NCBI GenBank assembly: GCA_002082585.1
Contig: CP020563.1
Span: forward strand, 4,520,001-4,584,000
Direction: 5' to 3'
DNA: 64,000 bases
Source of the DNA: Kitasatospora albolonga
GTDB lineage: Bacteria; Actinomycetota; Actinomycetes; Streptomycetales; Streptomycetaceae
Shown: piece after piece, positions 34,208 through 42,427 of the stretch
Layout of the letters: every line of letters starts with the position of its first letter
How positions within the stretch are numbered: position 1 is the first letter of the stretch
Notes under the pieces: generated by a model
What the model was told of the DNA's origin: nothing
The model's database searches: none
Seen by the model: the letters and a program-made list of their open reading frames with translations, nothing else
Made by a program: the position numbers and the translations under genes

Positions 34208-36318
34208 GCGCGGGACCTCCGGAGCAGCCAGACGAAGTACGGGGCGCCGACCAGGGCGACCATGAGCCCGGCGGGGATCTGGGCGGGCGCGATGAGCGTG
34301 CGGCCCAGGGTGTCGGCCACGCAGACCAGCACCCCGCCGATGAGCATCGCGACCGGGATCACGCGGCCGTGCCGGGCGCCGACGAGGGACCGGGCGAGGT
34401 GCGGGGCGACGAGCCCGACGAAGCCGACGACACCGATCGCGATCACGCCGAGCGCCGCGAGCACGGCGGCGACCGTGAGCGAGGCGAAGCGGGTGCGGGC
34501 CGGGCTGACGCCGAGGATGCGCGGGGTGTCCTCGTCGACGGCGAGCAGGTCGAGCTGACGGCGCATCGAGAGCAGCAGCGGCAGGGCGGCCAGCAGACCG
34601 GCCGCGACCGGGACGACATCGGGGAGCGAGCGCCCGTACGTCGTCCCCGAGAGCCAGGTGAGGATGCGGGGCGTGTTCCACGGGTCGGCGCGCAGGAGGA
34701 GGAAGGTCGAGACGGCGCTGAGCCCGTACCCGCAGCCGATGCCGATCAGGACGAACCGGTCGGGCAGGAAGCCGCCGCGCCAGGCCAGCAGGGCGATCAG
34801 CGCGAACGTGGCGAGGCCCGTGGCGACGGCGGCCGCGATGAGCACCGGCCGCCCGCCGGGCAGGTCCGACGTCACGACGGCCACCGCGCCGAGCCCGGCC
34901 CCCGCCGTGATGCCGAGCACGCCCGGCTCCGCCAGCGGGTTGCGTACCGCGCTCTGCACGGCGCACCCGGCAAGACCGAGCGCCGCGCCCGCGAGCACCG
35001 CGGCGGCCACCCGGGGCATCCGGTCGTCGAGCGCGCGCCCGACCAGGTCGGGGGCGGTGCCCTGCGCCCAGAGGACGAGGTCCCCGGTGCGCAGCCAGAG
35101 GCTTCCGGCCAGCACCCCCACCAGCACGGCTCCGGCCAGGAGCACCACCGCGACGGACACCACCAGCAGGAACGACCGGCGGGACCGGGTGGCGGCCCGG
35201 GCCTGCGGGGGCTGCCGGACCGGCCCCGCGTCCCGCAGGCGGAGCGCGAGGACGACGATCACGACGGCGCCGAGCAGCGCGGTCGGGATGCCCGTGGGGA
35301 CGGAGGCGGCGCCCTCGGCCCCGAGCACCGCGCGCAGCGCCGCGTCCGCGAGCAGGACGAGCAGCGCGCCGAGCAGCCCGGCGCCGGGCACCAGCAGCGC
35401 GTGCCGGTGCAGGGCCCGTACGCGTACGGCGATCAGCCGGGCCAGCACCGGGGCGCCGAGCCCGACGAACGCGATCGGGCCCGCGAGGGTCACCGCCGTG
35501 CTGGTCAGGAGGACGGCGCAGAGCACCGCGGCCGTACGGGTCGCCCGGACCGGCACGCCGAGCGCGGCCGCGGTGTCCTCGCCGAGGCCCAGCACGTCCA
35601 GCTTCCGGGAGAGCGCGAGGGCGGCGCACAGCACCGCGGCCACCAGCGGGATCGCGCGCGTCGACGCGTCGATGTTCAGCTGCGCGAGGGAGCCGCTGCC
35701 CCAGGCGAAGAGGCCGGTGGTGTTCCGGTCGAAGAGGATGAGCAGCATCGCGGTCGCCGCTTCCAGCGCCATCGCCGTCGCCGATCCGGCGAGGACGAGG
35801 CGCGTTCCGGAGGTCCCCGCCGTACGGCCCGTGAGGGCGAGCACGAGGACCGCCGCGAGCAGACCGCCCGCGAAGGCGACCGCGCCGGAGGCCCAGAGCG
35901 GCACGGTGAGCCCGAAGGCGGCGACGGCCGACAGCGTGAAGTAGGCCCCGGCGGTGACCGCGAGGGTGTCCGGCGACGCGAGCGCGTTACGGGTGACGGA
36001 CTGGAGCAGCGCCCCGGCGGCACCGAGGGCGAACCCCACCGCCACGCCCGCGAGCAGCCGGGGCAGCCGCGACCCGGCGACGATGTCCCCGACCGGCACC
36101 CCGCCGATGTCCTCCCGCGCCCCGGCGGCGTACCGGACCAGGTCCCACATGCCCGCGCCGGAGGTCCCCTGCGTCAGATGCCAGAGGCCCACCAGCACGA
36201 TCGCGGCGGCGAGGAGCCCGAGGACGGCGGCCCCGGCGAAGCGGCTGCCGCCGCTCACCGGGGCCGGTGCCTCCGTGACCGGGGCCGGAGCGCTCACTTC
36301 GTGGTGCTGAACGCTCAC
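34204..36318 (-). CDS. Fused double FecCD siderophore ABC permease (FhuB-like)
   Basis: 704 residues in two tandem FecCD permease halves (about 25-345 and 365-700), each with about ten membrane helices. Each half has the LxRxxAGxxxGxxLxxxGxxxQ-type segment (SRLPRLLAGVAVG in the first, DRMPRVAAAVLAGAALG in the second) and the G-P-I-x-F-V-G-L motif. This fused layout is that of FhuB. It moves ferric siderophore across the membrane. The GTG start at 36318 overlaps the binding-protein stop (GTGA), which fixes the start against a longer frame to 36363. Confidence 0.93.
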   Translation of the reverse strand: MSVQHHEVSAPAPVTEAPAPVSGGSRFAGAAVLGLLAAAIVLVGLWHLTQGTSGAGMWDLVRYAAGAREDIGGVPVGDIVAGSRLPRLLAGVAVGFALGAAGALLQSVTRNALASPDTLAVTAGAYFTLSAVAAFGLTVPLWASGAVAFAGGLLAAVLVLALTGRTAGTSGTRLVLAGSATAMALEAATAMLLILFDRNTTGLFAWGSGSLAQLNIDASTRAIPLVAAVLCAALALSRKLDVLGLGEDTAAALGVPVRATRTAAVLCAVLLTSTAVTLAGPIAFVGLGAPVLARLIAVRVRALHRHALLVPGAGLLGALLVLLADAALRAVLGAEGAASVPTGIPTALLGAVVIVVLALRLRDAGPVRQPPQARAATRSRRSFLLVVSVAVVLLAGAVLVGVLAGSLWLRTGDLVLWAQGTAPDLVGRALDDRMPRVAAAVLAGAALGLAGCAVQSAVRNPLAEPGVLGITAGAGLGAVAVVTSDLPGGRPVLIAAAVATGLATFALIALLAWRGGFLPDRFVLIGIGCGYGLSAVSTFLLLRADPWNTPRILTWLSGTTYGRSLPDVVPVAAGLLAALPLLLSMRRQLDLLAVDEDTPRILGVSPARTRFASLTVAAVLAALGVIAIGVVGFVGLVAPHLARSLVGARHGRVIPVAMLIGGVLVCVADTLGRTLIAPAQIPAGLMVALVGAPYFVWLLRRSRA

Positions 36319-37376
36319 TTCTTGGTCAGGACATCGACGTACGCGTCGATCGCCTGCTCGCACGAGCGCGGCCCGCCCGCGCCCCAGACCCGGGCGGGGA
36401 AGCTGTGCGCCCGGCCTTCCTTCACGGCGGGGAGCGACTTCCAGACCGGGTTCTTCCGGAGGGCCTTGACGTACCCTCCGGCGCCTTCGTCGTTGGCGTA
36501 GAAGAGGTTCGCCCTGCCGACGGCGGTCAGCCCTTCGACGTCGGTCTGCGCCAGCCCGTACGAGGGGTCGACGCCCCCGTCCCCGTACGCCTTGTTGATG
36601 TCGTCGGTCCAGGCGGCCTTCATGCCCAGCTCCTCGCCGATCGCGGTGAACAGGGCGGCCTCACCGTACGGGCGGACCGTGAGGTTGCCGCCCTGGAGCC
36701 AGCCGTCGAAGAACAGGAAGTCCTTCGTCGGCAGATCGGCGTCGGCCACCTGCTTCTTGGCCTCCGCGAGGCGGTCGTCGAACTGGCTGATGACCTGCTT
36801 CGCCCGCTCGGTGCGCCCCGTGGCCTCGCCGATCAGGTTGAACACGTCCCGTACGTTGCCGATGGGGTCCTCGGGGTTGGCGCCCCGGGTGGCGATGACG
36901 GGTATGCCCCGCTTCTCCAGGGCGACCAGGGTCTCGTCCTTTGCGTCGAACGCCTCCACGACGACGAGGTCGGGCTCGGCGGCGGCGAGCGTGTCGAGGT
37001 CGGGCTCCTCGCGGGTTCCGATGTCCGTCACGCCCTGGGGGAGCTTCTCCGCGCTGACCCAGGTCCGGTAGCCCTTGGCGTCGGAGACCGCGACGGGCGT
37101 GACGCAGAGGGTGAGGGCGTCCTCGACCTGCTGCCACTCCGTGACGGCGATGCGCTGCGCGGGCTTGTCCAGCTTCACCTTCCGGCCGAGGCTGTCGGTG
37201 AGGGTCACCGGCTCCGCCGAGGTCGCCGTGGTGTCCCCGGCGCAGTCCTTGGAGGCCGGGGAGGCGGCGGCACCGGCCTCGGGCGTCTTCACGTCGGTGG
37301 TGCCGCAGGCCGTGGCGGCAAGGACGACGGCGAGCCCGGTGGCGGCTGACGCCATGAGGCGGTGGGCGCGGATCAT
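36315..37376 (-). CDS. Ferric-siderophore ABC substrate-binding lipoprotein
   Basis: 353 residues. The lipobox (LAATAC, Cys about residue 24) anchors it outside the membrane. The body is a PeriplasmicBP_2/FecB-type fold: RIAVTEWQQVEDAL, DIGTREEPDLDTLAAAEPDLVVV and the C-terminal VWGAGGP block. It captures a ferric siderophore for the fused permease. The start overlaps the ATPase gene by 4 bp and the stop overlaps the permease GTG. Siderophore identity cannot be deduced; hydroxamate types are common for FhuD/FhuB-like systems. Confidence 0.92.
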   Translation of the reverse strand: MIRAHRLMASAATGLAVVLAATACGTTDVKTPEAGAAASPASKDCAGDTTATSAEPVTLTDSLGRKVKLDKPAQRIAVTEWQQVEDALTLCVTPVAVSDAKGYRTWVSAEKLPQGVTDIGTREEPDLDTLAAAEPDLVVVEAFDAKDETLVALEKRGIPVIATRGANPEDPIGNVRDVFNLIGEATGRTERAKQVISQFDDRLAEAKKQVADADLPTKDFLFFDGWLQGGNLTVRPYGEAALFTAIGEELGMKAAWTDDINKAYGDGGVDPSYGLAQTDVEGLTAVGRANLFYANDEGAGGYVKALRKNPVWKSLPAVKEGRAHSFPARVWGAGGPRSCEQAIDAYVDVLTKK

Positions 37377-38266
37377 GAGGGGTCCTCTTCTTCTCTGTTA
37401 CTGCCGGTGGGAGTGGTCGGGGCGGTGGGGGCCGGATGGCGCCCGACGGGGTCGATGCGGACCCGGCCCGTGCGCGGGTCGACGCCCGCCTCGACGCGGA
37501 TGTCGTAGACCTCGCCGATGTTCTTCGCGGTGAGGACGTCGGCGGGCGGCCCGGTGGCGTGCACGCGGCCGGAGCGCATGAGGACGAGGGTGTCCGCGAC
37601 GCGCGCGGCGTGGTCGAGGTCGTGCAGCACGATGCCGACGGCGATGCCGTGGTCCTGGACGAGGTCGCGCACCAGGTCGAGCGTCTCGATCTGGTAGCGC
37701 AGGTCCAGGTGGTTCGTCGGCTCGTCCAGCAGCACGACACCGGTGTTCTGCGCCAGGCAGGCGGCGAGCCACACACGCTGCATCTCGCCGCCGGAGAGCT
37801 CCCCGGCGGCGCGGGCCGCCATGTCCCGTACGCCGGTGGCGTCCATCGCGTACGCGACCGCCGCGCGGTCCGCCGCCGAGAGCCCGGAGAAGCCGCGCCG
37901 GTAGGGGTGGCGGCCGAACGCGACGACCTCCGCCACCGTCAGCCCCTGCGGAGCGGGCCGCGACTGGGAGAACAGCGTGACCTCGCGGGCGAACTCCCGC
38001 CCGCTGAGGAGGGAGACCGCCCGCTCGGGCTCGCCACCACCGTCGCTGCTGCCGCCGAGTGTCACCCGGCCGCCGTCGACCTGGTGCAGCCGGGCGAGCG
38101 AGCGCAGCAGCGTGGACTTGCCGCTGCCGTTGGGTCCCACCAGGGCGGTCGCGCGACCGGGCTCCAGTGTCAGCGAGATGCCGTGCACGACGGGCGTCCT
38201 TCCGTACCGCAGGACCAGGTCGTGCCCGTTGAGGGCGGCCGGGGGCGGGGAAGGGCTGCTGCGCAT
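37373..38266 (-). CDS. Ferric-siderophore ABC ATP-binding protein
   Basis: About 297 residues. Walker A GPNGSGKST, signature LSGGEMQRVW, Walker B VVLLDEPTNHLD and the switch His (VLHDLDHAAR) are all present. It energises the fused permease. First gene of a four-gene operon with 4-bp overlaps throughout. The ATG at 38266 has no good ribosome site; an in-frame GTG at 38308 is an alternative. An iron-box-like palindrome lies about 130 bp upstream (38394-38411), so iron repression by a DmdR1/IdeR-like protein is expected. Confidence 0.92.
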   Translation of the reverse strand: MRSSPSPPPAALNGHDLVLRYGRTPVVHGISLTLEPGRATALVGPNGSGKSTLLRSLARLHQVDGGRVTLGGSSDGGGEPERAVSLLSGREFAREVTLFSQSRPAPQGLTVAEVVAFGRHPYRRGFSGLSAADRAAVAYAMDATGVRDMAARAAGELSGGEMQRVWLAACLAQNTGVVLLDEPTNHLDLRYQIETLDLVRDLVQDHGIAVGIVLHDLDHAARVADTLVLMRSGRVHATGPPADVLTAKNIGEVYDIRVEAGVDPRTGRVRIDPVGRHPAPTAPTTPTGSNREEEDPS

Positions 38267-38393
38267 GGGAGGGTCCGGTCGTGTCGAGGGAGGGGGGTGC
38301 GAGGGCACCCCGGGCGCCGCGCGTCGCCGACCGGGCTGCCGGCTCTCCTGGGAGCTGTCCTGGCCCGATGACGATCACCTGCGGCGGGCAACA

Positions 38394-38411
38394 ACTAAGG
38401 GTTGCCTAAGT
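38394..38411. promoter_or_regulatory. Iron box (DmdR1/IdeR-like), operon 1
   Basis: ACTAAGGGTTGCCTAAGT differs at only two positions from the site before the second siderophore-uptake operon (51404-51421). It resembles the actinobacterial iron box TTAGGTTAGGCTAACCTAA (half sites TTAGG). It lies in the gap before the ATPase gene. Confidence 0.75.
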
Positions 38412-38447
38412 CCCTGGAAGGCTATATTCCGCCTGGAGTGTCGGCAA

Positions 38448-39440
38448 TCAGGAGTTGGAGACAGCTGATACGGCGTTCCGGACACCGGGAGCGCCGGAAG
38501 GGCCGACGGCCACGGAGGCACCGCCCTCCGGGCCCTCCGCACTCGTACGGGAGAACGCCCCCGGTGTCGTCCCCATGACCCGCCGGAACGCGGCGATGAA
38601 CGTGCTGGTCTGCGCATAGCCCAGCAGCAGGGCGACGGTCTGCACGTCGAACCCCTCGGAGAGCAGCGTCAACGCCCGGTGGACGCGCAGCGCCTGCCGC
38701 CACTGGGCGAAGGACAGCCCGGTGGAGTGGCGGAACGCGCGGGTGATCGTCCGGTCGCTGGTGCCGAGCGCCCGCGCCCACTCCTCCAGCGACCGGGGGT
38801 CGGAGGGGTCCTCCAGCAGGGTTTCGGCGATCACGTCGATCCGGGCGTCACCGGGCAGCTGGAGCGCGAGCTGACGCTCCGAGGGCAGCAGTACGTCGAA
38901 CACGACGGACTCCGCCCGCGCCCGGGCCGCCGCGTCGAGGTCCGTACGGACGAGATGGGTGAGCAACGACTCCAGCAGCGGGGTCATCTCGATGGCGGTC
39001 GGCCCGTCGAACGCGACCGGCGTGCGCTCGGGGGCGAAGAAGGCGTCGTGGAACGCGACGCCCGCCGTCAGCCGCCCCCCGTGCACCACCCCGGCGGGCA
39101 TCCACAGCCCCTGCCCCTCGGAGACGGTGAACACCCGGTCCGCGACCCGGGACACCAGGGTTCCGCCGCGCACCCAGACCAGTTCGTGCAGGGGGTGGGT
39201 GTGCGGCTCCCACTCGGTGGGGACGCCGGAGACATGGGACTCGGCGATGATCGCGAACGGGGCGTCGGCCCCCGGCGGAACGGCCGAGGCCCGGCACGTC
39301 ACGGTGCCGGGCTCCCGCGACCAGGTCCCGACGCCGGTGACGCCGACGTTGCCGACACCGACGCCGGTGACGCCGACGTTTCCGGCACCGACGCCGGTGA
39401 CGTCGGCACCGGCGGCGAGGTCAGGGGGACGAGGGGACAT
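38448..39440 (-). CDS. AraC family transcriptional regulator (cupin type)
   Basis: 330 residues. A cupin-like sensor domain (about 70-180, EPHTHPLHELVWVRGG) is followed by an AraC helix-turn-helix pair (about 215-300, LGTSDRTITRAFRHSTGLSF and LLLGYAQTSTFIAAFRRVMG). The first 40 residues are a repeat (VGVTGVGxGN) encoded by 30-bp tandem DNA repeats, so the true start may lie further in. It is upstream of the siderophore-uptake operon on the same strand and may control it, as AraC regulators often do with their cognate siderophore. No direct evidence of target. Confidence 0.9.
   Translation of the reverse strand: MSPRPPDLAAGADVTGVGAGNVGVTGVGVGNVGVTGVGTWSREPGTVTCRASAVPPGADAPFAIIAESHVSGVPTEWEPHTHPLHELVWVRGGTLVSRVADRVFTVSEGQGLWMPAGVVHGGRLTAGVAFHDAFFAPERTPVAFDGPTAIEMTPLLESLLTHLVRTDLDAAARARAESVVFDVLLPSERQLALQLPGDARIDVIAETLLEDPSDPRSLEEWARALGTSDRTITRAFRHSTGLSFAQWRQALRVHRALTLLSEGFDVQTVALLLGYAQTSTFIAAFRRVMGTTPGAFSRTSAEGPEGGASVAVGPSGAPGVRNAVSAVSNS
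39331..39402 (-). repeat. 30-bp tandem repeat at the AraC gene start
   Basis: Two full 30-bp units (39331-39360, 39361-39390) differing at two positions, plus the first 12 bp of a third. They encode the decapeptide block VGVTGVGVGN in the N-terminus of the regulator. Confidence 0.9.
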
Positions 39441-39475
39441 GGGCCGACTGTATCCAGCTCCAGCTCCAGCTCTGT

Positions 39476-41116
39476 CTAGCTCTCCGCCAGCAGCTCGTCC
39501 GCGTCGACGATGCGGTACGCGTACCCCTGCTCGGCCAGGAACCGCTGGCGGTGCGCCGCGAAGTCCTGGTCGATGGTGTCGCGGGCGACGACCGAGTAGA
39601 ACCGCGCCTCGTGCCCGTCGGCCTTCGGCCGCAGGACGCGCCCCAGCCGCTGGGCCTCCTCCTGGCGCGACCCGAACGTTCCGGAGACCTGGATGGCGAC
39701 GGTGGCCTCCGGCAGGTCGATGGAGAAGTTGGCGACCTTGGAGACGACGAGGACGCTGATCTCCCCGTTCCGGAACGCGTCGAAGAGCTTCTCGCGCTGG
39801 GCGTTGCTGGTCTCGCCCTTGATGACGGGCGCGTCCAGGTGTTCCCCCAGCTCGTCCAGCTGGTCGATGTACTGCCCGATGACGAGGGTCTGCTCGCCCC
39901 GGTGCTTCCGTACGAGCGCCTCGGTGACCTTCCGCTTGGTGGCGGTGGTGGCGCAGAAGCGGTACTTCTCCTCCGCCTCGGCGGTGGCGTACGCGAGCCG
40001 CTCGGAGTCGGTGAGGTTGACCCGTACCTCCACGCAGTCGGCGGGCGCGATGTAGCCCTGCGCCTCGATCTCCTTCCACGGGGCGTCGAACCGCTTGGGC
40101 CCGATGAGCGAGAACACGTCGGACTCGCGGCCGTCCTCCCGTACGAGGGTGGCGGTGAGGCCGAGCCGCCGCCGGGCCTGGAGGTCGGCGGTGAACTTGA
40201 AGACGGGCGCGGGCAGCAGGTGGACCTCGTCGTAGACGACGAGCCCCCAGTCCCGGGAGTCGAAGAGTTCGAGGTGCGGGTAAATCCCCTTCCTGCGGGT
40301 GGTCAGCACCTGGTAGGTGGCGATGGTGACCGGCCGGATCTCCTTCCTCGTCCCGCTGTACTCGCCGATCTCGTCCTCGGTGAGTGAGGTCCGCTTCACC
40401 AGCTCGTGCTTCCACTGGCGGGCGGAGACGGTGTTGGTGACGAGGATGAGGGTCGTGGCCTTGGCCTCCGCCATGGCACCGGCGCCGACGAGCGTCTTCC
40501 CGGCCCCGCAGGGCAGCACGACCACGCCCGACCCACCGTGCCAGAACCCCTCCACTGCCTGCTTCTGGTACGGCCGCAGGGCCCAGCCGTCCTCGGCCAG
40601 CTCGATCGGATGGGCCTCGCCGTCCACGTACCCCGCAAGATCCTCGGCGGGCCAGCCCAGCTTGAGCAGGGTCTGCTTGATCTGCCCGCGCTCGGAGGGG
40701 TGCACGGCCACGGTGTCCGGGTCGATCCGGGCGCCGACGAGCGGCTGCACCTTCTTCGACCGCAGGATCTCCTCCAGTACGGGCCGGTCGGTGGTGGTGA
40801 GGACGAGCCCGTGCACGGGGTGCTTGGAGAGGGTGAGCCGCCCGTAGCGGGCCATGGTCTCCGCGATGTCGACCAGGAGCGCGTGCGGCACGGGGTAGCG
40901 GGAGTACTCGACGAGGGCGTCGACGACCTGCTCGGCGTCGTGCCCGGCGGCGCGGGCGTTCCACAGGCCGAGCGGGGTGACCCGGTACGTATGGATGTGC
41001 TCGGGCGCCCGCTCCAGCTCGGCGAAGGGGGCGATGGCCCGGCGGCATGCCTCGGCCAGCTCGTGGTCGACCTCCAGGAGGAGCGTCTTGTCGCTCTGGA
41101 CGATCAGGCAGGACAC
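39476..41116 (-). CDS. XPB/Ssl2-type DNA repair helicase
   Basis: 546 residues. Superfamily 2 helicase with P-loop PCGAGKT, Walker B VVYDEVHLLP (DEVH), and motif VI region QRLGRVLRPKADGHEARFY. An N-terminal XPB domain (about 1-150, HIHTYRVTPLGLWNARAAG) is present. Bacterial XPB proteins unwind damaged DNA 3' to 5'. The start is GTG at 41116 with GGAGGT 4-5 nt upstream; a longer frame to 41191 lacks this. TAGAAT at 41203-41208 (minus strand) is a likely -10. It is separated from the related helicase_C_3 gene by three unrelated genes. Confidence 0.94.
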   Translation of the reverse strand: MSCLIVQSDKTLLLEVDHELAEACRRAIAPFAELERAPEHIHTYRVTPLGLWNARAAGHDAEQVVDALVEYSRYPVPHALLVDIAETMARYGRLTLSKHPVHGLVLTTTDRPVLEEILRSKKVQPLVGARIDPDTVAVHPSERGQIKQTLLKLGWPAEDLAGYVDGEAHPIELAEDGWALRPYQKQAVEGFWHGGSGVVVLPCGAGKTLVGAGAMAEAKATTLILVTNTVSARQWKHELVKRTSLTEDEIGEYSGTRKEIRPVTIATYQVLTTRRKGIYPHLELFDSRDWGLVVYDEVHLLPAPVFKFTADLQARRRLGLTATLVREDGRESDVFSLIGPKRFDAPWKEIEAQGYIAPADCVEVRVNLTDSERLAYATAEAEEKYRFCATTATKRKVTEALVRKHRGEQTLVIGQYIDQLDELGEHLDAPVIKGETSNAQREKLFDAFRNGEISVLVVSKVANFSIDLPEATVAIQVSGTFGSRQEEAQRLGRVLRPKADGHEARFYSVVARDTIDQDFAAHRQRFLAEQGYAYRIVDADELLAES

Positions 41117-41260
41117 ATGTACCTCCGGAAGTGGGATCGTCCCGCGGAGCGCCGGGGGCGCGGACAGCTTGCGGCTACGGCGGACGCTCACGCGAACAGA
41201 AGATTCTACCTCGCCGCCGCTTTTCCGGGCTGTGACCTGCTCCGGCCGCGACCGGTCCGA

Positions 41261-41860
41261 TCACGCCGAGGCAGGCGGGCGCCCTTCGACCAGCCCTTCG
41301 ACCAGTCCTCCGGCCCGCCCTTCGACCAGTCCTCCGGCCCGCCCTTCGGTCTGCCCTTCGACGGCGGCCAGCAGCTTCCGCAGGATCGCGTCGAAAGCGT
41401 GCGCCTCGTCCTCGGTGAGCAGCGAGAGGAGACGGTTCTCGTTGGCGGCGTGCTCGGTGACGGCGGCGTCGACGAGCGCGAGCCCCTCGGGCGTGAGGCC
41501 GATGCGCAGACTGCGGCGGTCGTCCGGATCGGCCCGCCGGGTGACGAGGCCGCGCGCCTCCAGCCGGTCGACGCGCTTGGTCATGCCCGCACGCGTGATG
41601 AGGAGGATCTCCGCGAGCTGCGAGGGCGGCATCTCGTGCGGAGCCCCCGTACGGCGGAGGCTCGCCAGGACGTCGAACTCCCCGCGGTCCAGGCCGTGGG
41701 CGGCGAAGACCGCGTCCACGTGACGGCTGCCGGCGATGTGGAGCCGGGCGAAGCGGGCCAGCGTGCCCATGGCGGCGAAGTCGAGGTCCGGCCGCTCGCG
41801 CTCCCAGTGGGCGACGGCGATGTCGGCGAAGTCGGGGGGAGTCCCGGGTCGGTCTGCCAT
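41261..41860 (-). CDS. MarR family regulator
   Basis: 199 residues. A winged helix (about 35-150) shows LDRGEFDVLASLRRTG, SQLAEILLITRAGMTKRVDRLEARGLVTRR and the DRRS wing. The C-terminus is a Gly/Leu/Val/Glu repeat (EGRAGGLV) encoded by 24-bp DNA repeats, so the tail length may vary among strains. It is divergent from an SRPBCC gene, with a TAACCGGT/ACTGGTTA operator in the 92-bp gap. It probably represses both itself and that gene, and responds to a small ligand. Confidence 0.92.
   Translation of the reverse strand: MADRPGTPPDFADIAVAHWERERPDLDFAAMGTLARFARLHIAGSRHVDAVFAAHGLDRGEFDVLASLRRTGAPHEMPPSQLAEILLITRAGMTKRVDRLEARGLVTRRADPDDRRSLRIGLTPEGLALVDAAVTEHAANENRLLSLLTEDEAHAFDAILRKLLAAVEGQTEGRAGGLVEGRAGGLVEGLVEGRPPASA
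41281..41348 (-). repeat. 24-bp tandem repeat at the MarR gene 3' end
   Basis: Two identical 24-bp units (41293-41316 and 41317-41340), flanked by a 12-bp half unit before and an 8-bp start of a third after. They encode the repeated EGRAGGLV block at the C-terminus. Confidence 0.9.
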
Positions 41861-41882
41861 ACGGCGATGGTAACGCAACCGC

Positions 41883-41907
41883 TAACCGGTATATGGTCAA
41901 CTGGTTA
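41883..41907. promoter_or_regulatory. MarR-type operator
   Basis: TAACCGGT (41883-41890) and ACTGGTTA (41900-41907) form an inverted repeat with 7 of 8 matches around a 9-bp spacer, in the gap between the divergent MarR and SRPBCC genes. The DNA is AT-richer than its surroundings. Confidence 0.7.
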
Positions 41908-41952
41908 ACTACATCGCGAAGGTGTCGCGAAGGTGTTCCGAAAGGCGCTCTG

Positions 41953-42420
41953 ATGAAGCCCATAGCTGTGCGTTCCTCGGCCGTTGTGCAGGCTCCCGCC
42001 GGGTTCGTGTGGGATTTCCTCCACGTCTACGCCAATGACCTGGAGTGGCGTTCCGGCCTGGAGAAGATGGCCCAGACCCCGCCCGGCCCGGTGTGCGACG
42101 GGGCCAGGGTGGCGGAGTCCCTGCGCGTGCTGGGCAGAGTGGTGGAGAGCGTGGTCGAGGTCGCGGACGTGCGGGAGGGGCACTCCTTCACCTGGCGGGT
42201 GGTCGGCGACGCGACCGGGGACGGCGCGACCGCCGAGGGCAGCCGCACGGTGACCGCGACAGGGGAGACGTCCTGCCGGGTGGACATCGTCAAGCGCGTG
42301 ACCCTGACGGGGAGCGACCGCCTCCTGCGCCCGGTGGTCGCGGCGGTGATCACACGCACGGAGCGCGGGGACCTCCGCCGGGTCAAGCACCTGCTGGAAC
42401 GTTCCTGGCAGAGCCGCTGA
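41953..42420 (+). CDS. SRPBCC family protein (polyketide cyclase/START-like)
   Basis: 155 residues, a single SRPBCC helix-grip domain: VVQAPAGFVWDFLHVYAND, then GARVAESLRVLGR and a long C-terminal helix. These proteins bind hydrophobic ligands in a deep pocket; some are cyclases, many are unassigned. The ATG has AAAGG about 8 nt upstream. Its divergent neighbour is a MarR regulator with a shared operator, so it is likely induced by a ligand it may itself bind or modify. Confidence 0.87.
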   Translation: MKPIAVRSSAVVQAPAGFVWDFLHVYANDLEWRSGLEKMAQTPPGPVCDGARVAESLRVLGRVVESVVEVADVREGHSFTWRVVGDATGDGATAEGSRTVTATGETSCRVDIVKRVTLTGSDRLLRPVVAAVITRTERGDLRRVKHLLERSWQSR

Positions 42421-42427
42421 GCCGGTC

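Noticed and set aside
33149..35629. Single very long reading frame joining the C39-like gene to permease sequence
   Set aside because: The part beyond 34207 is an alternate frame of the fused permease; the ATGA overlap at 34204-34207 gives the real start.
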